Source: a virus
Reading direction: 5' to 3' (one strand)
Length of the DNA: 64,000 nucleotides
IMG/VR virus record: IMGVR_UViG_3300031746_000003
Coordinates: 1-64,000 of that record
Both the position numbers and the translations under genes were made by a program. Within the stretch, counting starts at the first letter, position 1, and the number at the start of each line of letters is the position of its first letter. Under the pieces are notes generated by a model, which was given only the letters and a program-made list of their open reading frames with translations, had not been told where the DNA came from and did no database searches. Shown here in pieces: positions 41,589 through 50,497 of the stretch.

Positions 41589-43350
41589 GGCCGCAGAACC
41601 AGCTCTAGACGTATGGGGAGACGACGATGAGTTGTGGGACCCAGAGCCAGCGTTAGAGGAAGATCCGTTAGTCATAGAGCACGCTGTAAAAGCTTTAACA
41701 GATATACCCAGTGCTATGCCATCTCAGTTTACTGAGTTTGCATTCATGATGCCCACTGAGAGGGATAATAGCCTGGGGTTTGATAGGTTCTCTTTTGATA
41801 AGCGGCCACATCTGAGAAGGATGTACGACACGCCAGCTAAGCGTGTCCTTCTATTCTGTGGTCGGCAGGTTGAGAAGAGCACACTGCTTGGTAACATAGC
41901 CCTCTGTTACACCTGCATGGTGCCGTCGTTCAAGACGCTCTATGTCTCTCCGTCTGCATCACAGACAAAGACGTTCTCTAACGACCGTATCAAGGAGCCT
42001 ATCGAGACCAGCCCGATACTAAAGAAGTTCACTACTACCATGCTCTCTCAGAACATCTTGGAGAAGCAGTTCGTGAACCGCTCTAAGATAACTATGCGGT
42101 ATGCCTTCCTTAATGCTGACCGCGTTCGAGGTATTCCTGCCTGGCTGCTAGAGCTCGATGAGTTTCAAGATATTTTATCTGACAGCATCCCCATCATTGA
42201 GCAGTGTCTTTCTCACGCACCTGAGCGATGGAAGCGCTTTATCTACGCTGGTACCCCTAAGAGCCTAGACAACACGCTGGAGGAGTACCGCTCTAAATTC
42301 TCTACTCAGGGAGAGTGGGTAGTACCCTGCGATAGACACGGTGGTGAGGGCGGTCGATACTGGAACGTGCTGGGTGAGAAGAACATAGGTAAACGCAGCT
42401 TGGTGTGTGAGAAGTGCCACAAGCCAATCAATCCACAGCACCCAGATGCACAGTGGGCCAACATGGTGAAGGAGGCGGCCTTTGAAAGTTACCGCATCCC
42501 TCAGCTCATGGTTCCGTGGAAACCATGGGATGAAATCTACCTAGACTATGAGCGCTACCCTAGGGCTCGTTTCTATAACGAGGTCCTTGGTATCTCGTTT
42601 GATTCAGGTGTACGCCCACTAACACTGGGGCAGGTTCGGGATGTCTGTAATCCTGAAGTGCACATGGCTGATGCTGACAAGTACCGTTCTAGGTCGTACG
42701 CTCAGCCGTTCTTTGCCGGTATTGACTGGGGTACTGGTGAGGGCAGTAGCTATACGGTCATCGTTATCGGCACGTACATAGACATGAAGTTCCGGGTCAT
42801 CTACGCCCATCGGTTTACTGGAGAGGACGTAGACCCGACGCCGCAGCTTGAGAAGATCTGCGAACTCATCGACTTCTTCAACATCAAGATCATAGCTTGT
42901 GATTACGGCATGGGCTTCGGTATGACCGACCCATTGATACGCAAGTACGGTATCCAACGCATCCACAAGTTCCAGTACTTAGGTAAGGCTAAGAAGAAAG
43001 TGGAGTGGGACGGGCGTATCCGTAGGTGGAAGGTTCACCGGACTGAGGTGATGAGCGACATCTTCAGTGCCATCAAGCGGAAGCAGCTCGAGTTCCCTCG
43101 CTTTGAGGACTTCGGTAGTCCTTACGCGGAGGACATGATCAACATCTTCAGCGAGTACAGCGATGGTCAAAAGATGATCTTGTACAAGCACGCTACCGAC
43201 AAACCGGATGACACATTCCATGCGATTGTGTTCATGCTGCTTGGCTCAATGATCCTCAGGCCTCGCCCGGATATCATTGCTCCTATGCGTGAGGACCCAC
43301 GTACCGGGAAGATAATAGACACTTACTCAGGCCCCACAAATCAGGGCTAG
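41587..43350 (+). CDS. Terminase large subunit
   Basis: From ATG 41587 the protein has 587 residues; a TTG at 41578 is also open. The ATPase has the Walker A-like G92-RQVEKST99, with Glu where Gly is usual, and Walker B L-E-L-D191-E192. The RNase H-like nuclease has D380 ('GIDWGTGEG'), D439 ('IIACDYGMG') and the D541-D542-x-F-H545 region. A zinc-like C-x2-C lies in the link between the domains ('LVCEKCHKPINPQH'). TerL drives DNA into the prohead and cuts it. It is placed between the small-subunit candidate and the head genes. Confidence 0.9.
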   Translation: MAAEPALDVWGDDDELWDPEPALEEDPLVIEHAVKALTDIPSAMPSQFTEFAFMMPTERDNSLGFDRFSFDKRPHLRRMYDTPAKRVLLFCGRQVEKSTLLGNIALCYTCMVPSFKTLYVSPSASQTKTFSNDRIKEPIETSPILKKFTTTMLSQNILEKQFVNRSKITMRYAFLNADRVRGIPAWLLELDEFQDILSDSIPIIEQCLSHAPERWKRFIYAGTPKSLDNTLEEYRSKFSTQGEWVVPCDRHGGEGGRYWNVLGEKNIGKRSLVCEKCHKPINPQHPDAQWANMVKEAAFESYRIPQLMVPWKPWDEIYLDYERYPRARFYNEVLGISFDSGVRPLTLGQVRDVCNPEVHMADADKYRSRSYAQPFFAGIDWGTGEGSSYTVIVIGTYIDMKFRVIYAHRFTGEDVDPTPQLEKICELIDFFNIKIIACDYGMGFGMTDPLIRKYGIQRIHKFQYLGKAKKKVEWDGRIRRWKVHRTEVMSDIFSAIKRKQLEFPRFEDFGSPYAEDMINIFSEYSDGQKMILYKHATDKPDDTFHAIVFMLLGSMILRPRPDIIAPMREDPRTGKIIDTYSGPTNQG

Positions 43351-43352
43351 TG

Positions 43353-43604
43353 CTATTTCTTTCCTGGGTTAAAGTCGGTAGATAGTGTGAAGGCCCTCAG
43401 AGCGTCTGTTGACGCTGGGCGAACTGGAGTTTTCTCCTCCTCAAGCGGGTAGAGTAGCTGCTCCAGTCTGGCCTTCATCATGTAGATAATGGGCCGTTCT
43501 TTAGCTAGAGAGTCCAGCAGTACAAGCGTAACGGTTAGCTCTTTTAGTATCTGAGCTAGCTCACTGCGACGGATCTGTACGTAGTCTGCACTAGGTGGGG
43601 CCAT
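43353..43604 (-). CDS. Small helical protein next to the regulator
   Basis: The 83-residue product starts at ATG 43604 with AGGTGG just upstream; a GTG at 43610 adds two residues. A single long helix is visible ('SELAQILKELTVTLVLLDSL'), followed by a basic tail. It converges on the terminase stop with a gap of two bases. It sits downstream of the MerR-like gene on the same strand, beyond an ordered repeat. It could be a small regulator or antitoxin-like partner, but nothing shows this. Confidence 0.62.
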   Translation of the reverse strand: MAPPSADYVQIRRSELAQILKELTVTLVLLDSLAKERPIIYMMKARLEQLLYPLEEEKTPVRPASTDALRAFTLSTDFNPGKK

Positions 43605-43617
43605 CGCCACCTAGTTT

Positions 43618-43697
43618 ACTACAGGTAAGTGAGCTCGCCCAACCGCGCTACAGGAGAGGGGGGTACTGCTACCTCAGTTGAGCGAGCTCGACTACAG
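43618..43697. repeat. Operator-like inverted and direct repeats
   Basis: Three direct copies of CTACAGG lie at 43618-43624, 43648-43654 and 43691-43697. Two arms of an imperfect inverted repeat (AGTGAGCTCGCCCAAC at 43628-43643 and its near complement at 43677-43693) flank the centre copy. The stretch between the two minus-strand genes (43605-43707) has no gene. It is a candidate binding site for the regulator encoded next to it, or an RNA structure in the shared transcript. Confidence 0.55.
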
Positions 43698-43707
43698 GAT
43701 AGACGAG

Positions 43708-44418
43708 TTACCCAGGAAACGCCAAAGCAATGATGTCCTCATGGACGTCACCTTTACTAGCTGGGAACAGGCTCTCAGCTAACTTCTGTCCCTTACTGTG
43801 GCGCACATAGAAGTAAGCTACGTTACGTACATTCCTGTGGGCCATCATAAAATAGCTGTTCACTACAAACATCTCAGTGTCATGTAGCTGAATAGTTTGG
43901 TGATTGATCTTGTTGCCCAGATCTAGGAAGACCTTCCACGGCTCAGTACTTTCTGTGTACTGCTCGACTAGCCCTAGGTACTCTTCTGTGACTACATAAA
44001 ACACCCTGGCCCACTCCAGTATCTTAGAGCTGCTAAGGGGGAGCTCGCTCTCTATAAGCTCTTCAGCTTCAGCGTACAGCTGTAGGATAGCGAGTTCTGT
44101 TAGTACCAAGGGCTTGGTGTCCACGCCTAGTACCGTCAGTAGCTTGGACAGTAACTTCTCTGTATTCTGGCTAGACACGTAGGCTTGCTTGGCCATGGTG
44201 GCTACCGCTGCAAGGCTGGTGTCCTTTGACTTGGCCTCAACCAGCGCAGCTACATCGTCTATTTTGTAGAGCCTAGGAGATCTGGATGAGCGCCCAGGCC
44301 TGACGAATGGTAGAATACCTGAGCGGGTGTACCCCCGTACCATACTGACACCTACCCCTAACATCCTCCCAGCCTCCTTGGCGGTCAGTAGGTCAGCTTC
44401 GCTTTCAGGTATAGCCAT
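43708..44418 (-). CDS. MerR-like winged-helix regulator with large C-terminal domain
   Basis: The 236-residue protein opens with a MerR/excisionase-type winged helix: 'LTAKEAGRMLGVGVSMVRGY' (10-29), then 'SGILPFVRPG' and 'PRLYKIDDVAALVEA'. The C-terminal 150 residues are helical and unlike classic effector domains. It faces the plus-strand virion gene at 44443, leaving a 24-base gap, and transcribes toward a repeat-rich gap. It may control the switch of neighbouring genes. The DNA-binding call is firm by pattern; the target is inference. Confidence 0.75.
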   Translation of the reverse strand: MAIPESEADLLTAKEAGRMLGVGVSMVRGYTRSGILPFVRPGRSSRSPRLYKIDDVAALVEAKSKDTSLAAVATMAKQAYVSSQNTEKLLSKLLTVLGVDTKPLVLTELAILQLYAEAEELIESELPLSSSKILEWARVFYVVTEEYLGLVEQYTESTEPWKVFLDLGNKINHQTIQLHDTEMFVVNSYFMMAHRNVRNVAYFYVRHSKGQKLAESLFPASKGDVHEDIIALAFPG

Positions 44419-44442
44419 GATACTTTTTTACTGGAGAGTTCA

Positions 44443-45681
44443 ATGAGCGACCTACCTTCTTCTCTACTTTTACAGCAGTCCCACGCTCGAAGTATCTCTG
44501 GCGAGGACCTAGAGACCTTCGGTCGTCAAGCCGCAGAGAAATATGCATCCGGTACCCCACTAACACAAGCTGTAGTGGAGACGGTGAAGAAAGCTGGGCT
44601 TTCTCCCGAGCAGGTACGGAGAGTAACAGAGTTTGCTAACACAGAGACGTTCCTCCGGGAGTTCAAGAAGGAAGGCTCTGAGCACCGCGTTGTGAACTTC
44701 GACGGTGGCCCAGCAGACTACTCTCGGGTTCTTCAAGATCTAAACGATGGTGGTGGGGGAACCGTATTTGACTACGGTAACTCTGACTACTCACATGAGC
44801 CGTCTAAGAAGGCATCTGTGCGTGATGATTTTGAAGTAAAGCTAGCCTCCATGTTTGAGGTGGGGAGCACGGCTCTACCATATGCTGAGCCTCTTCGAGA
44901 TGCGATGGACTTGAAGGACAAGCTAGCAGCTGCCTATGACGAGATAGCTCATGAGCTATCCACTGGAGAGAACGTATTCGGGGACATCTCGGACTACCTC
45001 TACAACCAGGTTAAGCAGGCAGCTCTTAATGGGGTTAGTCTAGGAGATGTGGTCCAGGTTTGGAGTTTACTATCTCCAGATCCCATCTTCATCAAGACCG
45101 CCTTCCAGATGGTAACCCCACGGCTAGTGAGCGATGGGGTCATGTCTAGGGCTGACCTGAACGACTCTATTGCTAAGACAGCCCACAACGTTACGCCTAA
45201 CCCAGAGCACCCACTGGTAGATGGTTTTCAAGCGTACTGTGAGTCGCTGAATAAACTAGCGGCTCTACGACAGGTACAGGGGGAATTAGAGGCTGGCTTG
45301 GACAGTATCTCTACGTTCCTAAAGGCTGCCGCTGAGGAAGTGGTAGTCAAGGATAACAAGCCTATATCTGAGGTCATTAAGAAGGTTTGGCACGGCTCAA
45401 AAGAGTTATCTGAAAAAGCTGCGCCACATACCGCTGACTTAGCTAGGGCCGCAGTCGGCGGGGTACTAGGTCATGGCGCTGGTGAGACGGCTAGCAAGGT
45501 AGTGGGTGGGATCACTAAGAAAGCGCCGCATATTGCGGCTGCCCTAGCGGCAGAAGCTGCGTACCAAAGAGCTAAGTACAGCCCTACAGTGCAGGGAACT
45601 AAGAACTTCGTCCTATCTAGAGTTCCGTATACGAATCAGAATATGATTCGGCAGTACAACCTACAAAATTCGAATCCCTAA
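44443..45681 (+). CDS. Virion-block protein with FEVKLAS peptide
   Basis: The 412-residue protein starts behind TGGAGAG. It is mainly helical and has DFEVKLASMFEVG around residues 128-140 and KKASVR just before, forms of the peptide shared across this block. Residues 325-385 are Ala/Gly-rich ('ARAAVGGVLGHGAGETASKV'), a glycine-zipper-like pattern found in membrane-active ejection proteins. Candidate internal head protein. No enzyme motif seen. Confidence 0.7.
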   Translation: MSDLPSSLLLQQSHARSISGEDLETFGRQAAEKYASGTPLTQAVVETVKKAGLSPEQVRRVTEFANTETFLREFKKEGSEHRVVNFDGGPADYSRVLQDLNDGGGGTVFDYGNSDYSHEPSKKASVRDDFEVKLASMFEVGSTALPYAEPLRDAMDLKDKLAAAYDEIAHELSTGENVFGDISDYLYNQVKQAALNGVSLGDVVQVWSLLSPDPIFIKTAFQMVTPRLVSDGVMSRADLNDSIAKTAHNVTPNPEHPLVDGFQAYCESLNKLAALRQVQGELEAGLDSISTFLKAAAEEVVVKDNKPISEVIKKVWHGSKELSEKAAPHTADLARAAVGGVLGHGAGETASKVVGGITKKAPHIAAALAAEAAYQRAKYSPTVQGTKNFVLSRVPYTNQNMIRQYNLQNSNP

Positions 45682-45682
45682 A

Positions 45683-46156
45683 ATGACTAACAAGCTAGAC
45701 AGCTATATAGACAAGCGAGCGTCCTACAAGGTGACTCCTATGAGTCAGATCCTTAGGCAGGCTGCGCCACACATAGGTGCTCAAGTTGCTGTCGGTGTTG
45801 CAATGATGGGTGTAGGTGCGGCTGCTAGAGCATCCTATCAAGCAATAACGAAGCGCCGTGACTTCCGTACTATGCTGCAGTCGAACCCAGACTTGCAGGA
45901 TCACATGAGCGCAAACCCAGCGCAGTTCAATAGACACTACAACTCTCTTAGGTCTATGAACCCTGACTTTGCTACTGACCCCATAGTGGCAGGTAGCTAC
46001 ATGCGCCAAATGAGCCTTAACCCGCGCACTGCGGGTAACGTCATAGTTGAATCACTGCAGGCCGCTAAGGGGCAGCGTGGTCCTTCACACGTCTCCATGG
46101 GCTGGACTGAGGGTGAGAAGCCGTCTGGGAAGCTCGAAGGTAAGTTCGGCTTCTAA
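45683..46156 (+). CDS. Small virion-block protein with one hydrophobic segment
   Basis: The 157-residue protein has YIDKRASYKV near the N-terminus and an Ala/Gly/Val segment at 30-55 ('GAQVAVGVAMMGVGAAARAS') that could span a membrane. It begins one base after the previous stop and overlaps the next by one base (TAATG), so the three genes are coupled. Likely an internal or assembly protein by context. Confidence 0.65.
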   Translation: MTNKLDSYIDKRASYKVTPMSQILRQAAPHIGAQVAVGVAMMGVGAAARASYQAITKRRDFRTMLQSNPDLQDHMSANPAQFNRHYNSLRSMNPDFATDPIVAGSYMRQMSLNPRTAGNVIVESLQAAKGQRGPSHVSMGWTEGEKPSGKLEGKFGF

Positions 46157-47892
46157 TGATCAAGCTCAGCCACTTCAGAGGAGAATCTGAAGCTGGGCCT
46201 ACGGTAATACCGCTCTTTGGTCCCGCTGATTCTACGTTTGAGAAGGTTGCTTCTTACACCCTTCTACCAGACGTAGTCCGTTACATTGGGGACCTAAGAC
46301 CCTCGCACAACTCTCAGTACGTTCTAGTGAACGCCATGGGAGCTACGGAGTGGTGGGGGTCTAACGTGAACGGGGATAGCTTCAAAGAAGCCTCCTTGAT
46401 TCATCGCCCTGAGAACTGGACTGGTAACCCCCTACTAGACAAGGTGGTAGCCAGGGACTGGGCCTATGGTTTCCCCACGTTCTACAACGCCCACGCCTTC
46501 GCTCACCATAAGAACAAGGATGCTGGCAGGGCTTACGGTAATGTAGAGCTAGCTGCCTGGAACCCGCACATGAAGCGGGTAGAGCTGGTCATCAGGGTAG
46601 ACAAGGACAAGTGTGAGCAGTTCGGTGGTACTGCTGTCTGGGATAGGCTTCGAGCAGGGCAGTACCCGGATGTCAGCATGGGATGTCGGGTCAAGTTTGA
46701 TACCTGTAGTATCTGTCTAGACCGCGAGCTCTACAACAAGGCCATTGCTAGCTTCAACCCGAAGACACAGAAGGCCCCTGACGACGCGGTTATAGCTATG
46801 CATGAGCGGCTGAAGGCTCATGACGGCGTCGGTATTCGTGGGGTATCGAAGACACGCGTTGACTACTGTCAGCACGCGTTAAAGCAGATGAACAAGATCT
46901 TGCCCGATGGGCGCAAGGTCTGGGTAGACAATGACTACCCCAGGTTCTTCGACATCAGCTTTGTATTCATCGGGGCAGACAAGACTGCCAAGGTGATGAT
47001 GTTCATCCATGGTGGGAAGATGAAGACATCTTCTCAGCTAGCTGATGAGCTAGGTTACATAGAGCTTGTCGGCGGTACTGAGAAGGTAGCTTCAGTAGAC
47101 GATGAGATCTTGAAGATGGCTCTGCTTGGTAAGAGCGCCAAGAGCAAAAAAGGAGAGATGAAGAAGGACATCGTACCTAGCCAGTTCGCTGGTAAGGCGG
47201 TGCCTATCATCTCCGGTAAAGAGAAGGACCTTCCTGACGAGGTTCTAGAAGCTATGGCTAAGGTGCCACTAGAGAGGTCCCTAGCTACAGCTTCTGGGTT
47301 AGGCATGGTTCTGAAGCCGAGAGAGTTTCAGAGGATCACTCTTATCAGTATTTCTCAGCGCCCCATGGCAGACCAGTTAGACAAGGACAACAAGGTCTTT
47401 AGCCACTGCGATGAAGAGCACCCAATAGGGATGTCCCCTAAGGACTTCATGCCAGCATTGGCTCGTTTACTGCTGCCATTGATGGCTTCTAGGTCTGCAC
47501 TTGGGGAACATGTAGAGAAGCGGGCGATGGAGGCTTTTAGTTCTCCAGCAGAAATTAAAGATCCCCCTTCTTCCCATAGTGCGGAGATACTACGTAAGAT
47601 TAGTTCTGCCTATAACGGTTACCGTAGAGAACTAATGGACTTGGCCGCACATTCTCAGGAGCTCATACCTAAAGCAGCAATGGTTGCTGAGGTAGAGTTG
47701 CACAAGCTGGCTAATGCTACGGTAGAAGATACCTTTACCCCACTGTCTATTGAGTATCTACAACAAGCCTTCTTGAATGAGAGGGGTGTTGGACATACAA
47801 CAGCAGAAGTGGTAAAACAATCAACAATCAGGCTAACGCCGGCGTGTAGAGAGGTTCCCCTCTCAGTGAGCACGTGGAACCATCGTACGTAA
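46156..47892 (+). CDS. Putative prohead maturation protease
   Basis: The 578-residue protein has an N-terminal domain with the layout of phage prohead proteases: 'NGDSFKEASLI', H113/H117 in 'FYNAHAFAHHKNKD', a beta core 'RAYGNVELAAWN', then G-x-Y-P-D-V-S174-M-G with a candidate Ser nucleophile. 'FDTCSICLDR' adds a possible metal site. STFEKVASYTLL lies at residues 27-38. The C-terminal 300 residues are helical and could be a delivery or scaffold-like part. The position before scaffold-like and capsid genes supports this. The catalytic pair is inferred by pattern. Confidence 0.6.
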   Translation: MIKLSHFRGESEAGPTVIPLFGPADSTFEKVASYTLLPDVVRYIGDLRPSHNSQYVLVNAMGATEWWGSNVNGDSFKEASLIHRPENWTGNPLLDKVVARDWAYGFPTFYNAHAFAHHKNKDAGRAYGNVELAAWNPHMKRVELVIRVDKDKCEQFGGTAVWDRLRAGQYPDVSMGCRVKFDTCSICLDRELYNKAIASFNPKTQKAPDDAVIAMHERLKAHDGVGIRGVSKTRVDYCQHALKQMNKILPDGRKVWVDNDYPRFFDISFVFIGADKTAKVMMFIHGGKMKTSSQLADELGYIELVGGTEKVASVDDEILKMALLGKSAKSKKGEMKKDIVPSQFAGKAVPIISGKEKDLPDEVLEAMAKVPLERSLATASGLGMVLKPREFQRITLISISQRPMADQLDKDNKVFSHCDEEHPIGMSPKDFMPALARLLLPLMASRSALGEHVEKRAMEAFSSPAEIKDPPSSHSAEILRKISSAYNGYRRELMDLAAHSQELIPKAAMVAEVELHKLANATVEDTFTPLSIEYLQQAFLNERGVGHTTAEVVKQSTIRLTPACREVPLSVSTWNHRT

Positions 47893-47914
47893 CATCCCCG
47901 GAGGATTAAATTCC

Positions 47915-48559
47915 ATGAGCACATTGCACGGTAACGAAGATATGGAGAAGGCGGCGGCAGCTGAGCTATTTGTTAAGCTCGCCCAGGAGAACGGCATCAA
48001 TCTTAACCAGATGACTGATGCGGATATCAGCAGTCTCTGGCAGGAGACGTTCGGTGAGAAGACCGCTGAGGCAGCAGTAGCAGTAGAGCCCACGGTTGAC
48101 CCGACGATTGAGGCTGCCGAGCAGGAGCACGCTGAGAAGCAGGCTTCGCTAGCTAAGTTTGCTGAGGCGGAAGAGCTTGGTCGTCACATGGCCCGTAGCT
48201 ATGTGGATGAGCTCCAGAAGATAGGCTCTGCGGCTAAGACAGCCGGAGACGACGAGAAGAAGGATGAAGCCAAGGACGAGGACAAGAAGGACGACAAGGA
48301 CGCCGACGACAAGGGTGGCTTCCCCTTCAAGAAGGCTTCCGCCATCGACCAGCTCTCGGCATACAAGGCTGTAGAGAAGGCTGCGTCTATTGGGTACAGC
48401 AGTGAGGAAGCGGCAGACCGGATCAGTGCAGTGCTGACTCTTGGTCTGGCGAACAACGACGGTGTCAAGGTCGCGTCTGCCCCCAACGTAGAAACGGCCA
48501 CTGAGATTCGCTCGCTAGAGCTTCTTGAGGCGGCTGGTTACCCGGTCACTTGGAACTAA
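47915..48559 (+). CDS. Charged scaffold-like protein
   Basis: The 214-residue protein starts behind CCGGAGGATT. It is very rich in Lys, Asp, Glu and Ala, with an unbroken K/D/E stretch near 112-133. It begins with 'DMEKAAAAELFVKLAQENG', an extended form of the shared peptide. Helical, charged and located between protease and capsid genes, it fits a scaffolding or internal head protein that could be cleaved during maturation. Inference from composition and place. Confidence 0.62.
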   Translation: MSTLHGNEDMEKAAAAELFVKLAQENGINLNQMTDADISSLWQETFGEKTAEAAVAVEPTVDPTIEAAEQEHAEKQASLAKFAEAEELGRHMARSYVDELQKIGSAAKTAGDDEKKDEAKDEDKKDDKDADDKGGFPFKKASAIDQLSAYKAVEKAASIGYSSEEAADRISAVLTLGLANNDGVKVASAPNVETATEIRSLELLEAAGYPVTWN

Positions 48560-48579
48560 GTGGATGCTAAGAGGTACTG

Positions 48580-50076
48580 ATGTTCAAGCTATCGGACTCC
48601 AACTCGATAGCCCTCCCCGACCCAACTGCTGGGTCGGCGGAGGATGCACCAATAGCTCTTACGCACGTAGCAAACAAGCCAGCTCCAGGACTCAAGGGAC
48701 CAGCAGGTCTTTCCCCCCGAACTTCCTACTCCAGAGTGAACACAGGATCTCCGCCTATCCCCGACGCAGGGGCATCAGGGCAGAAGAGCATGTCACCAGG
48801 AGGCTTGGAGTTCTTACCCAAGACAGCCAGTGAGGATTTCATGCACACTATGATCGAGCGTCCTACTCTCCAAGACATGCTGAAGGCAGCCATGGAGGGC
48901 ACCATCAACAAGGTGGACATCACCAATGAGGCTGCCCGTCAGCTGTACAACCAGGGTGATGACGAAGCCCCAGTAGCTGAGAAGATGGCTTCCACTACGC
49001 ACTTTTCTACTGACTACATCGAGAAGCTTTCCGATGCTATCGGCTACATTGCTGAGAAGCTAGCAGAGGACAGCAAGAAGGAAGCTGCTACTGGCCATCA
49101 GCAGAAGCCAGGTGAAGGTCCGGGTGCTCTACATGTCATGCAGGCTACGTCCAGCATGAGGAACGTGGATGCTGGTGAGCAGGGTCAAGCTAAGACTCAG
49201 CTGCCGGTTAACCCCGGTACAAAGAAGCTACCTGGGCAGAAGCAAGATCCAGGTACAGCGATGGAGACCAACGTGCACATGCAACATGGCGAGCAGCCTG
49301 TTGACCCGTGGCACAATGAGAAGGCCAAGCTATCAGAAGCTGCTGACCAATCGCTGGTAGAGCGTCTGAAGAAGCTTGCTGCTGGACTGCCTGGCGCTCC
49401 TACATTTGCTGGACGTGCCGGTGGTGTGAGCTCGGCTCTAGTTAAGCCCACAGGAGCTCAGTGGGCTCCAGGTCATAGCGCAGCTGGCAGAGATCCCTTC
49501 CATGGAATGGCTCTACCGAAGTCGCCGATACCTGCCCCACCAGCACATGTTTACCAGGCTGCTGGTATGGCTCAGCCAAAGGTGGCGGCAGCTCCTGTCG
49601 CTCTTCTTCGCAAGCTAGCTGGTGAGGATGAAGCTCCGGCTACCATCAGTGCTGGTCCAGCAGTACCTCCTGACGCCAGCTCTGCTGAGCAGGGTGTCCC
49701 TGTGCAGCCTTCTGACGTCAATCGTCAGACCAATATGGTTGACTCTAATATGTCGGCCATTAACTACACCAAGGGGCAGGCCAAGGCAGATCCCAAGACT
49801 GACGTGAACAAGGTCCTCGTCGAGAAGGCTCTTTCGTCGGCTACTGACAAGACACTTGAACGTGCCTTCGCCCATACGGGACAGGCTGGTGTGAAGATCT
49901 CTGCCGCTGATACTTCTGATGCGTCTATTAAGGTAGCTGCAGCTCGTGCACTACTCTCTAAGATCGCATCGGAAGTAGACGACAAGCGTAAGAACAATAA
50001 AGAGAAGGACTCCGCCTTTGGAGGTCCTACACCACAGGCAGCTACTGGTGTTAATGCTGCCTCTATGGGTTCCTAG
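48580..50076 (+). CDS. Large disordered head-region protein
   Basis: The 498 residues are Ala/Pro/Gly/Ser-rich with short helical islands such as 'TDYIEKLSDAIGYIAEKLAE' and 'LVERLKKLAAGLPG'. Repeated K-[LMV]-A peptides (EKMAST, EKLAED, KKLAAG, RKLAGE, IKVAAA) are spread through it. The spacing suggests a chain of similar binding or cleavage sites. Located before the capsid gene, it could be a scaffold or an internal protein bundle. No enzyme motif. Confidence 0.65.
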   Translation: MFKLSDSNSIALPDPTAGSAEDAPIALTHVANKPAPGLKGPAGLSPRTSYSRVNTGSPPIPDAGASGQKSMSPGGLEFLPKTASEDFMHTMIERPTLQDMLKAAMEGTINKVDITNEAARQLYNQGDDEAPVAEKMASTTHFSTDYIEKLSDAIGYIAEKLAEDSKKEAATGHQQKPGEGPGALHVMQATSSMRNVDAGEQGQAKTQLPVNPGTKKLPGQKQDPGTAMETNVHMQHGEQPVDPWHNEKAKLSEAADQSLVERLKKLAAGLPGAPTFAGRAGGVSSALVKPTGAQWAPGHSAAGRDPFHGMALPKSPIPAPPAHVYQAAGMAQPKVAAAPVALLRKLAGEDEAPATISAGPAVPPDASSAEQGVPVQPSDVNRQTNMVDSNMSAINYTKGQAKADPKTDVNKVLVEKALSSATDKTLERAFAHTGQAGVKISAADTSDASIKVAAARALLSKIASEVDDKRKNNKEKDSAFGGPTPQAATGVNAASMGS

Positions 50077-50109
50077 GCATCCTGAGTGTAGAATACTAAG
50101 GACTACTTC

Positions 50110-50475
50110 ATGGAAAAGCTAAGTAACGAAAAGATCTCTCAGGTTCTACAGGACACTCAAGTTGTTCTGATGAGCGTCGCGGCCGAGCGTGACTCTGCTG
50201 TTGAGAAGCTTGCTCATCTAGAGCGGCGTCTTGATGCCGAGAAGCTTGCTGCCATGATGCACCACAAGGGTCTGGAGACAGACACAGATTTTGCTTCGCT
50301 AGCTGACCATCTTGAGAAAGAGGCAGAGCGGGGCAAATTCGAAGTAATCAAACAAGCGGTTGAGATGGTCGGTCCCAACATGGGATTTAAGACCGCAAGT
50401 GTTCACCACGACTCGGTGACCCAAGGAGCCGGACATACCGACTTCGAAAGGTTCCTAGTCGGGGACGTAGGCTGA
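50110..50475 (+). CDS. Small coiled-coil head-region protein
   Basis: The 121-residue product begins MEKLSNEKISQVLQDTQ and forms a coiled coil to about residue 55 ('AAERDSAVEKLAHLERRLDA'), then a short folded tail. It lies two genes before the major capsid gene. A scaffold or core peptide role fits. An upstream TAGAATACT at about 50090 resembles a promoter box but lacks a matching upstream element. Confidence 0.65.
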   Translation: MEKLSNEKISQVLQDTQVVLMSVAAERDSAVEKLAHLERRLDAEKLAAMMHHKGLETDTDFASLADHLEKEAERGKFEVIKQAVEMVGPNMGFKTASVHHDSVTQGAGHTDFERFLVGDVG

Positions 50476-50497
50476 CCAAGGATTCAGGAGGATATTC

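Noticed and set aside
41763-41772. GGGATAATAG copy inside the terminase gene
   Set aside because: It lies in coding sequence on the plus strand and has no CAATTTT-type element at the required distance.
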